Assembly (NCBI GenBank): GCA_947644545.1
Contig: CANRZW010000002.1
Coordinates: 155,384-219,383, forward strand
DNA: 64,000 bases
Origin: an uncultured Lachnospiraceae bacterium
GTDB taxonomy: Bacteria; Bacillota; Clostridia; Lachnospirales; Lachnospiraceae
Reading direction: 5' to 3'
Shown here: piece by piece, positions 28,182 to 37,318 of the stretch
Layout of the letters: each line of letters opens with the position of its first letter
How positions within the stretch are numbered: position 1 is the stretch's first letter
The notes under the pieces: model-generated
The model's database searches: none
What the model saw: only the letters and a program-made list of their open reading frames with translations
Told to the model about the DNA's origin: nothing
Position numbers and translations under genes: made by a program

Positions 28182-28208
28182 TTGCAATATGGGTCAGCAT
28201 AGTATAAA
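28182..28208 (+). promoter_or_regulatory. Putative mraZ promoter
   Basis: TTGCAA (28182-28187), a short 15-base spacer and TATAAA (28203-28208), immediately ahead of the MraZ box. Confidence 0.45.
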
Positions 28209-28217
28209 ATTGGTATC

Positions 28218-28257
28218 AAAGTGGTGGAAAGTGGTAAGAAGTGGAATGAAGTGGTTG
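28218..28257 (+). promoter_or_regulatory. MraZ box: four 10-bp direct repeats
   Basis: Four units of (A/G)AAGTGGNNN start at 28218, 28228, 28238 and 28248, exactly in helical register. This matches the MraZ operator type described in Mollicutes (AAAGTG[T/G]N3). MraZ, the first gene of the cluster, should bind here and control the dcw operon. Confidence 0.85.
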
Positions 28258-28372
28258 ATAAAACCCTGTTTTCACAAAATAACTGATTTTCCGTGGCAGG
28301 CCACTTGTACGGCGGAAGGTGTATGGATGATGGCAGTATGCTGCAGCATATACTCAGGGCAGGTGATTGATG

Positions 28373-28804
28373 ATGTTTATGGGAGAATACAATCACACAA
28401 TCGATGCGAAAGGCAGGCTGATCGTCCCCTCAAAGTTCAGGGAAGCATTGGGAGATACCTTTGTGGTGACCAAGGGACTCGACGGCTGTCTGTTCGTGTA
28501 TGACAACGAGGAGTGGCAGGCTTTTGAGGAGAAATTGAAATCCCTTCCGATCACAAATAAAGAGGCCAGACAGTTTGCGAGATTTTTTCTGGCGGGAGCT
28601 GCAGAAGTAGAGGTGGATAAACAGGGAAGAATCCTGGTTCCGAATATTTTGAGGGAGTTTGCGCAGATCAGTAAGGATGTTGTACTGATCGGTGTGGCAA
28701 GCAGGATAGAGATCTGGAGTAAGGAACGGTTCGAAGGCATTGCGGCCTTTGAGGATATGGATGAGATAGCAGAGCACATGGCGGAACTTGGCCTTGGGAT
28801 TTAG
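28373..28804 (+). CDS. mraZ: Transcriptional regulator MraZ
   Basis: A 143-residue protein made of two SpoVT-AbrB-like repeats: [20 protein letters not shown] (first) and [20 protein letters not shown] (second). The family forms ring-shaped oligomers that bind the repeat operator upstream of the dcw cluster. The start could be 28370 or 28373; the latter gives better spacing from AGGTGA. Confidence 0.95.
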   Translation: MFMGEYNHTIDAKGRLIVPSKFREALGDTFVVTKGLDGCLFVYDNEEWQAFEEKLKSLPITNKEARQFARFFLAGAAEVEVDKQGRILVPNILREFAQISKDVVLIGVASRIEIWSKERFEGIAAFEDMDEIAEHMAELGLGI

Positions 28805-28876
28805 ACAGTAAATCCTCTGTACGGGGCAGTGTGGCCATAGCGTATGGATATACCGATGGATCGGGGAGAAGACAGG

Positions 28877-29812
28877 ATGGAATTTGAACATACATCGGTT
28901 CTCTTAGAGGAAACCATAGAGTGTTTACAGATAAAGCCGGATGGTACGTATGTGGACGGTACATTGGGCGGAGGCGGCCATTCTGACAGGATTGCCGCCG
29001 CACTGAGTCGTGACGGCAGACTGTTCGGGATCGATCAGGATGAAGCGGCCATAGAGGCAGCCGGGAAACGTTTAGAGCCATATCGGGACAGGGTGATGCT
29101 GATCCGTGATAATTATTGCAATACACGGCAGGCTCTTGCGCAGATTGGCGTACAAGGGGTAGATGGCATCCTGCTGGATCTGGGCGTTTCCTCGTTTCAA
29201 CTGGATAATTCAGAGCGGGGATTTTCGTATCGATACGATACTCCGCTGGATATGCGGATGGATCAGCGGCAGTCATTGACGGCCAGGGATATCATCAATC
29301 AATATACGGAAATGGAACTGTACCGGGTGATCAGGGATTACGGCGAGGAACAGTTTGCGAAGAATATAGCCAAGCATATCGTAAGGGCCAGGGAAGATAA
29401 GGCCATAGAGACAACGGGAGAACTGAATGAGATCATCAAGGCGGCGATCCCGGCAAAGATGCGGGCGGCCGGCGGGCATCCTTCCAAGAGGACGTTTCAG
29501 GCGATCCGGATCGAGTGCAACAGAGAACTGGAAGTGTTGAGAGATTCCCTGGATGAATTGATCGATATGTTGAACCCGGGCGGGCGGATCTGTATCATAA
29601 CGTTCCACTCCCTGGAAGACAGGATCGTAAAGACGGCTTTTAAAAAGAATGAGAATCCCTGTACCTGCCCGCCGGACTTTCCGGTGTGTGTGTGCGGACA
29701 GGCTTCTAAGGGAAGAGTGGTGACCAGAAAGCCAATCTTACCGTCGGACGAGGAGATCCTGGCAAATAAGAGAGCAAAGAGCGCAAAATTGCGAGTGTTT
29801 AGCAGAACATAG
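28877..29812 (+). CDS. rsmH: 16S rRNA (cytosine-1402-N4)-methyltransferase RsmH
   Basis: A 311-residue SAM methyltransferase. It begins [15 protein letters not shown], with the SAM-binding loop [35 protein letters not shown] and the late [12 protein letters not shown]. It methylates the decoding site of 16S rRNA. I chose 28877 by comparison with known starts; ATGs at 28844 and 28856 are also in frame. It is the second gene of the dcw cluster. Confidence 0.95.
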   Translation: MEFEHTSVLLEETIECLQIKPDGTYVDGTLGGGGHSDRIAAALSRDGRLFGIDQDEAAIEAAGKRLEPYRDRVMLIRDNYCNTRQALAQIGVQGVDGILLDLGVSSFQLDNSERGFSYRYDTPLDMRMDQRQSLTARDIINQYTEMELYRVIRDYGEEQFAKNIAKHIVRAREDKAIETTGELNEIIKAAIPAKMRAAGGHPSKRTFQAIRIECNRELEVLRDSLDELIDMLNPGGRICIITFHSLEDRIVKTAFKKNENPCTCPPDFPVCVCGQASKGRVVTRKPILPSDEEILANKRAKSAKLRVFSRT

Positions 29813-29861
29813 GGATCGTTATATGTTCTGTATTATGCGGTGCGGAGGTGATGGATAATTT

Positions 29862-30347
29862 ATGGCAGCAGTACACAGAACGAGAAGACAGCAGCATACG
29901 GCAGATAACAGAAAAGAGCACTATGTACAGGGAAATACTGTCAGAAAATTTGACGTGACCAGAGAAATTGATGGCAAGCCGCAGACGAAGATCAGCAACA
30001 GAACCCGAAAGAACAGAGATAAGGCGAAACATATGAGTGCCGGTTATGTGTTCTTTCTGAGCCTGGCCCTTGTAGCGACAGGGTATATTCTGATCTATTA
30101 TATCGGACTGCAGTCAGACATTACAAACAGTGTGCAGCATATTTCCAGACTGGAGAAAGAGTTAAATGACCTTAAGCTTGCGAATGATGAAGAGTACAGC
30201 AGGATAACGAGCAATGTGGATCTCGAAGAGATCAAGCGGGTGGCGATACAGGAGCTGGGAATGCAGTATGCAAAGGAAGGACAGATTATTTCCTTTTCCA
30301 GTGAGAGCAACGATTACGTAAAGCAGATGGCAGACATACCCAAATAA
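29862..30347 (+). CDS. ftsL: FtsL-like cell-division protein
   Basis: A 161-residue bitopic protein. The basic cytoplasmic tail (1-60) has many K and R, one membrane helix lies at about 64-86 (FFLSLALVATGYILIYYIG), and a coiled coil follows (ISRLEKELNDLKLANDEEYS). This topology and the position between rsmH and a class B PBP are those of FtsL. It would join the FtsLBQ complex that activates septal wall synthesis. Sequence conservation in this family is low, so position weighs heavily. Confidence 0.8.
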   Translation: MAAVHRTRRQQHTADNRKEHYVQGNTVRKFDVTREIDGKPQTKISNRTRKNRDKAKHMSAGYVFFLSLALVATGYILIYYIGLQSDITNSVQHISRLEKELNDLKLANDEEYSRITSNVDLEEIKRVAIQELGMQYAKEGQIISFSSESNDYVKQMADIPK

Positions 30348-30386
30348 GCCGGTGTGGGCCATATGAGACTATAAGCAGGTGGTAAT

Positions 30387-32675
30387 TTGAGTAATAGAGG
30401 AAAAGGAAGAGATCTCGGTAACAGATTTACAATTAAAATGCAGAGGAAACTGGTGGTACTGTTTCTGCTTGTGTTATTGGTTTTTGCAGGACTCAGCGCC
30501 CAGTTATATCTGATCACAAGAGACAACGGAGAAGAATATAAGCAGAAGGTATTGTCGCAGCAGGAATATGATTCGACGACAATACCTTTTAAACGTGGAA
30601 ATATTGTGGATTCCAACGGTACGATTCTGGCAGTCAGCAATAAGGTGTACAATGTGATTCTTGATACGAAGATCCTGATGCGTAACGAGGAGAAGCTGGA
30701 GCCGACACTGGAAGCTTTGCGCAAATGCTTTGACATTGACACTGCCGCGGTGCGCAATTATATTGCGGAACACCCGAATTCTTCTTACTATGTGATGGCA
30801 AGGCGTATGGAATATGAGAAGATGAACGCCTTTCAGGAAATGACGAAGGATCCGGAAACAGGTGCGAACTTAAGGGGCGTGTGGTTCGAGGATGAGTATA
30901 AACGGGAATATCCAAACGGCAGGCTGGCATGTGATGTGATCGGATTTACGACGAGTGACAATGTGGGAACTTACGGTCTGGAGGAATTCTATAACGATCT
31001 GTTGTGCGGTACCAACGGAAGAGAGTACGGTTATCTGAACGAGGACTCCAATCTGGAACGTACTACCATACCGGCTAAGGATGGCAATAATCTTCATATT
31101 GCACTGGACAGCAATATACAGAGCATTATCGTCAAACATCTGGAAGCGTTTAACGAGGAGTTTAAGGATAATTACAGACCGGGAAATGCAGCGGAGCATG
31201 TCGGTTGTATCATAATGGAGGTCAATACCGGCCGGATTCTGGGAATGGCAGATTACCCGAATTACGATCTGAACGATACCAGGAACAAGGAGAATCTGCT
31301 CGGTATGCCGTTGTTGGATGATAAGGGATTCAGAACCGGGGAAAGCGTGACGCAGGAGATCCTGGATAGTATGGATGATGCGGCGATGTACCAGCAGCTT
31401 AACGGTCTGTGGAAGAATTATTGTATCTCGGATACGTATGAGCCGGGGTCAGTTTCAAAACCGTTTACGGTTGCGGCGGCGTTAGAGGCCGGTGCGATCA
31501 ATGGTACGGAATCCTTTGACTGTAAAGGATTCCTGGTGGTAGGAGATCACGAGATCAGCTGTCATCAGACCTTTGGAGACGGCTATATTACCGTGCAGCA
31601 GGGAATAGAGCGTTCCTGTAACGTGGTGCTGATGCATGTGGCAGCTAAGCTTGGCAAGGAGGAATTCGTAGATTACCAGCGGCTGTTCGGTATAGGGCTT
31701 AAGACGAACATCGATCTGGCCGGAGAAGCGAGAACGGCAGCAACCGTTTATACGAAAGAAAATATCGGGCCGACTGACCTGGCGACCAACTCTTTCGGCC
31801 AGAGTTTTAATGCGACGATGATACAGATGATCACGGGGTTTTGTTCTCTCATTAATGGAGGTTATTATTATGAACCCCATATCGTGGATAAGATCACGAC
31901 CGCCGATGGCGCGACGATAGAGAACATTATGCCGAGAGTCTTGAAGCGTACGCTCTCGCAATCTACCAGCGATATGATCAGGGAATTCTGTAATACGGTG
32001 GTGAGCGGCGAGAAGGGAACCGGTAAGACGGCGAGGCCGGCAGGCTATATGATCGGCGGCAAGACCGGGACGGCGGAGACGCTGCCACGTAAAAACAATG
32101 AGTATGTTGTCTCTTTCATGGGGTACGCGCCGGTGGACGATCCGCAGATCGCAATCTATGTGGTGGTGGACAGGCCGAATGCATTTGCGCAGGATGATGC
32201 AAAGTATGCGACCAGAATCGTTAGGGCAGTGTTAACGGAGGTACTGCCATACCTGAATATCTTTATGACAGAGGAACTCAGTGATAAAGAGCGGGAAGAG
32301 CTGGAGGAGCTGCAGATTCAGATCAGGATGGCCGATGGCGGGACGCCGGAGGACGTGCAGACGGATGAAGAGGGCAATCCCATCGATCCGGAGAATCCGG
32401 AAGGCGCCGGGGAAGAAGGCGAAGAGGGAGAAGGCGGCGAAGACGGGACACAGCCCGAGGAATCACAACCCAATGATGTATGGAAGAGCTTCCCGAAGGA
32501 TCCGGAGACGGGATACCTTAAGGATCCGGATACCGGCGCGCTGTATGATCCTGAACTGGGAACGCGGGTTTATGGCGGAAGTCTGCTTGACGAGGAGGAA
32601 ACACAGCCGGGAACCGGGGAGGATAGCGAAGAGGAAGAGATGCCGGAAGAGGATGAGCCGGAAGAGAGTGAGTGA
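30387..32675 (+). CDS. Class B penicillin-binding protein, FtsI/PBP2B-like
   Basis: A 762-residue septal transpeptidase. The N-terminal helix (about 17-38) anchors it, a PBP dimerisation region follows, and the transpeptidase domain has SxxK as Ser355 in PGSVSKPF, SxN as SCN in ERSCNVVLM, and KTGT in GGKTGTAETLPR. A C-terminal about 110-residue tail is extremely rich in Glu, Asp, Gly and Pro and carries a DPETGYLKDPDTGALYDPE repeat; it has no PASTA domain. It crosslinks peptidoglycan at the division site. The TTG start follows AGGTGG. Confidence 0.92.
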   Translation: MSNRGKGRDLGNRFTIKMQRKLVVLFLLVLLVFAGLSAQLYLITRDNGEEYKQKVLSQQEYDSTTIPFKRGNIVDSNGTILAVSNKVYNVILDTKILMRNEEKLEPTLEALRKCFDIDTAAVRNYIAEHPNSSYYVMARRMEYEKMNAFQEMTKDPETGANLRGVWFEDEYKREYPNGRLACDVIGFTTSDNVGTYGLEEFYNDLLCGTNGREYGYLNEDSNLERTTIPAKDGNNLHIALDSNIQSIIVKHLEAFNEEFKDNYRPGNAAEHVGCIIMEVNTGRILGMADYPNYDLNDTRNKENLLGMPLLDDKGFRTGESVTQEILDSMDDAAMYQQLNGLWKNYCISDTYEPGSVSKPFTVAAALEAGAINGTESFDCKGFLVVGDHEISCHQTFGDGYITVQQGIERSCNVVLMHVAAKLGKEEFVDYQRLFGIGLKTNIDLAGEARTAATVYTKENIGPTDLATNSFGQSFNATMIQMITGFCSLINGGYYYEPHIVDKITTADGATIENIMPRVLKRTLSQSTSDMIREFCNTVVSGEKGTGKTARPAGYMIGGKTGTAETLPRKNNEYVVSFMGYAPVDDPQIAIYVVVDRPNAFAQDDAKYATRIVRAVLTEVLPYLNIFMTEELSDKEREELEELQIQIRMADGGTPEDVQTDEEGNPIDPENPEGAGEEGEEGEGGEDGTQPEESQPNDVWKSFPKDPETGYLKDPDTGALYDPELGTRVYGGSLLDEEETQPGTGEDSEEEEMPEEDEPEESE

Positions 32676-32682
32676 TAAGAGA

Positions 32683-32973
32683 ATGGCAGATAGTATGAAC
32701 AGTCTAAGTGAACTGGTGGAATCGGCAGTACATATTGTTAAGAAGGTATGGGCCGGCGGATCGGATCAGCAGACGGCATACAGCGGCAAGACCTATGATA
32801 AAGAGGTGCAGAAGCCGGTTCTCAAGTGCAGTATCTGTAACGGTGAACAGGTAGCGGGGTTTAAGGATATCCGCACGGGAAAGTTCGAGGAAGTGGCGCT
32901 TATCAGGACGCCGAAGGAACTGGATGATTTTATGAAGCTGTATGGGATCAAAGAGATCTCAAAGGAATATTGA
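32683..32973 (+). CDS. Small conserved protein with a CxxC motif
   Basis: A 96-residue soluble protein; I recognise the type in Lachnospiraceae but not a function. The N-terminus is helical (NSLSELVESAVHIVKKVW). The conserved core is KCSICNGEQVAGFKDIRTGK followed by EEVALIRTPKELDDFMKLYG. A single CxxC could bind metal as a dimer. It starts eight bases after the upstream PBP and ends at the hairpin before the second PBP, so it is probably co-expressed with septal wall synthesis. Confidence 0.7.
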   Translation: MADSMNSLSELVESAVHIVKKVWAGGSDQQTAYSGKTYDKEVQKPVLKCSICNGEQVAGFKDIRTGKFEEVALIRTPKELDDFMKLYGIKEISKEY

Positions 32974-32991
32974 GACAGGAAATAAGAATAA

Positions 32992-33041
32992 CCTCACAAA
33001 AGCAGTAATAAATTATATTAATATCTTTTGTGAGGTTTTTG
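32992..33041 (+). terminator. Hairpin abutting the SpoVD-like start (terminator or SD-masking)
   Basis: CCTCACAAAAG (32992-33002) pairs perfectly with CTTTTGTGAGG (33025-33035) and is followed by TTTTTG. The 3' arm contains GTGAGG, the only Shine-Dalgarno-like sequence before the ATG at 33043, so the fold would hide it. Confidence 0.7.
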
Positions 33042-33042
33042 T

Positions 33043-34794
33043 ATGACAGAAGACGTACCTTATCAGCATAAGACATATCACAGGAGCAAAACAGTGATGG
33101 CGTTGTTTCTGTGCGTGGCGGCTTTTGCAGGATTGATGGGCCGGCTGGCGTATCTGATGATCTTTCAGTCGGAATATTATACCATGAAAGCGAAGGAGCT
33201 TCATGAAAGAGAGCGCAGCATCAAGGCGGCCAGAGGCAGGATCGTGGATGCCAACGGCAAGATACTGGCAGACAATAAGACAGTATGTACAATCTCCGTG
33301 ATTCACAATCAGATTACGGATCAGGAGGAAGTGATCGCCGTACTGTGCAAGGAGCTGGGGCTTTCAGAGGAGTATGTCAGAAAAAGAGTAGAGAAATATT
33401 CGTCGATCGAGAAGATCAAGAGCAATGTGGACAAAAGCATAGGGGATACAATCCGGGCTTATGATCTGGCAGGAGTCAAGGTAGATGAGGATTACAAGCG
33501 TTATTATCCCTACGATTCGCTGGCGTCAAAGGTGCTGGGATTTACAGGCGGAGATAACCAGGGGATTATCGGACTGGAAGTTATCTATGAAGAATATTTG
33601 CAGGGGGAAGCGGGAACAATCCTGACAGTGACGGATGCCAAGGGCGTCGAGGTGGCGGAGGCGGGGGAAGAAAGAGTAGAACCGGTCGACGGCCAGGATC
33701 TGTATGTCAGCCTGGATATGAATATCCAGAGTTATGCTACACAGCTGGCGCTGCAGACTATGGAGACGAAGGAAGCGGACAGTGTGTCCATTCTTGTCAT
33801 GAATCCCCGGAATGGGGAGATCCTGGCGATGGCAAACGTGCCGGAATTTAATCTGAATGATCCCTATGCGCTGCCGGATACCGTGGATGCCGATACGGTC
33901 AGCGAGGAAGAGAAGCAGAATCTCCTGAATGGCATATGGCGTAACGGCTGTATCAATGACACGTATGAGCCGGGGTCCACATTTAAGATTATTACGGCGG
34001 CGGCAGGTTTGGAATCGGGGGCGGTCAAACCCACGGATACCTTCAACTGTCCCGGTTTCATTATGGTGGAGGACCGCAGGATCCGGTGCCACAAGGTGGC
34101 GGGGCATGGTGCGGAAGATTTCGTTCAGGGCACTATGAATTCCTGTAACCCCGTATTTATCACGGTTGGACTGCGTATCGGAGTGGAACGTTATTATTCT
34201 TATTTCAAGCAGTTTGGGCTGTTGGACAGAACGGGGATCGATCTGCCGGGAGAGGCCGGCACAATCATGCATAACGTAGATAATATCGGCCCGGTGGAAT
34301 TGGCGACGATCTCTTTCGGGCAGTCCTTTCAGATCACACCGATCCAGCTGGCGGTGACGGCTTCCTCGATTATCAACGGAGGAAGAAGGGTGACCCCTCA
34401 CTTTGCAGTCAAGACTGCCGACAGCGACGGAAATAACAGCCATGTTTTTTCCTATCCGGTCAGGGACAACGTGGTATCCGGGGAAACCTCGAAAACCATG
34501 CGTTATATTTTGGAGCAGGTGGTGGCGGAGGGGAGCGGTAAAAACGGTGCGGTGGAAGGATACCGCGTGGGCGGAAAGACCGCTACCAGCCAGACGCTGC
34601 CGCGGGGAAGCGGCAAGTATATTGCCTCTTTTCTTGGGTTTGCACCGGCCGATGACCCACAGGTACTTGCCGTTGCCATCATCAACAATCCACAGGGAAC
34701 TTATTATGGCGGACAGATCGCGGCGCCGGTGGTGCGGCAGCTTTTTGAAAACATCCTTCCCTATTTGGAGAAAATAAACTATAATAAGACATGA
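33043..34794 (+). CDS. spoVD: Class B penicillin-binding protein, SpoVD-like
   Basis: A 583-residue transpeptidase with a short cytoplasmic tail and one membrane helix (about 18-40). The active serine is Ser312 in GSTFKIITA, the SxN box is MNSCNPVF, and the third box reads KTAT (Lys512) instead of the usual KTGT. Second in a tandem pair of class B PBPs, it matches the pbpB-spoVD order of Bacillus, where SpoVD makes spore cortex; assignment to SpoVD is by position. No PASTA domain is present. The ATG at 33043 follows a hairpin; 33094 is an alternative start. Confidence 0.85.
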   Translation: MTEDVPYQHKTYHRSKTVMALFLCVAAFAGLMGRLAYLMIFQSEYYTMKAKELHERERSIKAARGRIVDANGKILADNKTVCTISVIHNQITDQEEVIAVLCKELGLSEEYVRKRVEKYSSIEKIKSNVDKSIGDTIRAYDLAGVKVDEDYKRYYPYDSLASKVLGFTGGDNQGIIGLEVIYEEYLQGEAGTILTVTDAKGVEVAEAGEERVEPVDGQDLYVSLDMNIQSYATQLALQTMETKEADSVSILVMNPRNGEILAMANVPEFNLNDPYALPDTVDADTVSEEEKQNLLNGIWRNGCINDTYEPGSTFKIITAAAGLESGAVKPTDTFNCPGFIMVEDRRIRCHKVAGHGAEDFVQGTMNSCNPVFITVGLRIGVERYYSYFKQFGLLDRTGIDLPGEAGTIMHNVDNIGPVELATISFGQSFQITPIQLAVTASSIINGGRRVTPHFAVKTADSDGNNSHVFSYPVRDNVVSGETSKTMRYILEQVVAEGSGKNGAVEGYRVGGKTATSQTLPRGSGKYIASFLGFAPADDPQVLAVAIINNPQGTYYGGQIAAPVVRQLFENILPYLEKINYNKT

Positions 34795-34933
34795 AGCTGC
34801 ACTAAGGCGGCATGGAATAAAGCCTAAGGGCAGCTAAGTCGTGCATTCTTTGCCGGTTGTGAGCAGTATAATAGGTATTCCTGGCAGGAAGTCAGGTGAA
34901 GAGAGATAATTTACGGGTAGTTTGGAGGAAGAG

Positions 34934-35893
34934 ATGAATAGTACAATTTTAATGTCGGTTTTGTTATCATTTGCGATCAGCGTGGGTTTGGCGCCGGTGG
35001 GAATCCCCTTTCTGCGCAGGCTGAAGGTGGGGCAGACGGTCCGGGATGAGGGACCGGAGAGCCATCTGAAGAAGAATGGGACTCCGACCATGGGCGGGAT
35101 TCTCATATTGACGAGTATGGTGATAACATCTGTTTTCTTTGTAAAGGATTATCCGAAGATCATTCCGGTCCTGTTTCTTACGCTGGGCTTTGGGCTGATC
35201 GGGTTTCTGGACGATTACATTAAAGTTGTATTGAGACGATCACTGGGACTGCGGGTGTGGCAGAAATTCCTGCTGCAGATCATAGTAACGGGCGTTTTTG
35301 TATTTTATCTGCTGAATTATACGGATGTTTCTCTGAGCATGAAGGTGCCTTTTATCAGGGATATGTATCTCGACTTTGGATGGATGAATATCCCGCTCCT
35401 GTTCTTTATTGTGATCGGTACCGTTAACGGCACTAATTTCACGGATGGACTGGACGGACTGGCAAGTTCCGTCACAGTGCTGGTGGCGACGTTTTTCAGT
35501 GTGGTGGCGATCGGTACGGGCAGCGGTATTGAACCGGTTACCTGTGCGGTGGTGGGAGCGCTTCTGGGATTTTTGCTGTTTAATGTTCACCCGGCCAGTG
35601 TGTTTATGGGGGATACCGGATCCCTTGCGCTTGGTGGTTTTGTGGCGGCTGCGGCTTATATGATGCAGATGCCTCTTTTTATTGTGATCGTCGGCTTTAT
35701 CTATATGGTGGAAGTGCTGTCTGATATCATACAGGTGAGTTACTTTAAGATGTCGGGTGGTAAACGTGTCTTCAAGATGGCGCCGATTCATCATCATTTT
35801 GAATTATGCGGCTGGTCGGAGACCAGGGTGGTAGCGGTATTTTCCATTGTAACGGCGCTTCTGTGCCTCGTGGCGCTGATGGGGGTTTGGTGA
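34934..35893 (+). CDS. mraY: Phospho-MurNAc-pentapeptide transferase MraY
   Basis: A 319-residue membrane enzyme with about ten helices. Landmarks are KKNGTPTMGGILIL, the catalytic aspartates in FLDDYIK and FTDGLDGLASS, and the PIHHHFE motif near the C-terminus. It makes lipid I from UDP-MurNAc-pentapeptide and undecaprenyl phosphate. TTGGAGG precedes the ATG at 34934. murE and murF, often just upstream, are absent. Confidence 0.96.
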   Translation: MNSTILMSVLLSFAISVGLAPVGIPFLRRLKVGQTVRDEGPESHLKKNGTPTMGGILILTSMVITSVFFVKDYPKIIPVLFLTLGFGLIGFLDDYIKVVLRRSLGLRVWQKFLLQIIVTGVFVFYLLNYTDVSLSMKVPFIRDMYLDFGWMNIPLLFFIVIGTVNGTNFTDGLDGLASSVTVLVATFFSVVAIGTGSGIEPVTCAVVGALLGFLLFNVHPASVFMGDTGSLALGGFVAAAAYMMQMPLFIVIVGFIYMVEVLSDIIQVSYFKMSGGKRVFKMAPIHHHFELCGWSETRVVAVFSIVTALLCLVALMGVW

Positions 35894-35947
35894 TAACGGG
35901 CGATATTCAAAGGTTATGTCCGGTAACGGGAGAGAGGATATGGATCG

Positions 35948-37318
35948 ATGTTGGATTTGAGAGATAAGAAAGTACTGGTGGTCGGCTCAGGGATCAGTGG
36001 AATAGGGGCGGTAAAAGCGCTATGCCATGTAGGAGCCCATCCCATCCTGTATGATGCGAATGAGAAATTAAAGAAAGAAGAGGTGGCGGCAAAGCTTGCG
36101 CCGGGAACGTCGATACAGATCGTGATCGGAGCACTGCCAAAGGAGACGGCACAGACGGTGGAGCTGGTGGTTTTAAGCCCGGGGGTGCCGACAGATACGG
36201 AGTTTGTGGAAGGCTTTCGCGCCAGAGGCATCAGGATCTGGGGCGAGATCGAGCTGGCTTACCGGATCGGCAGAGGAAGGGTAATCGGAATCACGGGCAC
36301 GAACGGCAAGACAACGACTACCTCTCTGGTGGGTGAGATCATGGCGACTTACTGTGGGGATGTGGATGTGGTAGGCAATATCGGGAATCCTTATACCCTT
36401 ACGTCGCTTGATTCTACCGATGATACCGTGACGGTGGCGGAAATCAGCAGTTTTCAGCTGGAGACCGTGGAGGCGTTCGCACCGCAGGTGTCTGCCATCC
36501 TTAATATTACGCCGGATCATCTCAACAGGCATCATACGATGGAAAAGTATGCGGCAGCTAAGGAGGCTATTGCCGGTAAGCAGTCGAAAGAACAGGTCTG
36601 TGTGCTAAACTATGAGAATGATTACACGCGTGATTTCGGGGGCAGATGTCCCGCCAGGGTGGTCTGGTTTTCTTCCCGGAGAAGACTGGAGAACGGTTTC
36701 TATGAGGAAGACGGGAAGATCTATCAGGCCATAGACGGTCAGAGTTCTTTTGTCATGAATGTTCATGACATGAATCTGGTAGGCACCTGTAATGTAGAGA
36801 ATGTGATGGCGGCGATCGCCATTGCCCGGGCCATGGGTGTGCCGATGGAAACGATTCTCACAGTGGTAAGACAGTTTAAGGCCGTAGAGCACAGGATAGA
36901 GTTCGTGGCGACAAAGAACGGCGTGGATTACTATAATGACTCCAAGGGCACTAATCCGGATGCGGCCATACAGGGAATCCGTGCCATGTGCAAGCCTACT
37001 GTGCTGATCGGAGGAGGCTATGATAAACAGAGTGAGTATGATGAGTGGATAGAGGCTTTTGAGAGTAAGGTCAAGTGTCTTGTGCTGATCGGTCAGACAA
37101 GAGAGAAGATCGCCGCCTGTGCGAGAGCGCATGGCGTGCAGAATATTATTCTGGCGGACAGCTTTGAGGAAGCGTTCGCGGTCTGTGTACGGGAGGCTGA
37201 GAGCGGAGATGCGGTATTATTATCACCTGCCTGTGCAAGCTGGGGAATGTTTCCTGATTATGAGGCCAGGGGAAGGTTATTTAAGGAACTTGTGAATCGA
37301 TTGGAGGAATCGGAGTAA
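35948..37318 (+). CDS. murD: UDP-MurNAc-alanine:D-glutamate ligase MurD
   Basis: A 456-residue Mur ligase. Domain 1 (1-95) begins LRDKKVLVVGSGISGIGAVK; the central ATPase carries GITGTNGKTTTTSLVGE; the C-terminal domain includes NDSKGTNPDAAIQGI and LLSPACASWGMFPDYEARGR. It adds D-glutamate to UDP-MurNAc-L-alanine in the cytoplasm. The next gene starts with a GTG directly after its stop codon. Confidence 0.96.
   Translation: MLDLRDKKVLVVGSGISGIGAVKALCHVGAHPILYDANEKLKKEEVAAKLAPGTSIQIVIGALPKETAQTVELVVLSPGVPTDTEFVEGFRARGIRIWGEIELAYRIGRGRVIGITGTNGKTTTTSLVGEIMATYCGDVDVVGNIGNPYTLTSLDSTDDTVTVAEISSFQLETVEAFAPQVSAILNITPDHLNRHHTMEKYAAAKEAIAGKQSKEQVCVLNYENDYTRDFGGRCPARVVWFSSRRRLENGFYEEDGKIYQAIDGQSSFVMNVHDMNLVGTCNVENVMAAIAIARAMGVPMETILTVVRQFKAVEHRIEFVATKNGVDYYNDSKGTNPDAAIQGIRAMCKPTVLIGGGYDKQSEYDEWIEAFESKVKCLVLIGQTREKIAACARAHGVQNIILADSFEEAFAVCVREAESGDAVLLSPACASWGMFPDYEARGRLFKELVNRLEESE

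Noticed and set aside
32281..32682. Long open frame overlapping the 3' end of the FtsI-like gene
   Set aside because: It reads the repetitive acidic tail in another frame and gives arginine-rich nonsense; only the part from 32683 is a real gene.
34795..34840. Hairpin between the SpoVD-like gene and mraY as a terminator
   Set aside because: AGCTGC and GCAGCT pair, but the inner stem is mismatched and no T-run follows.
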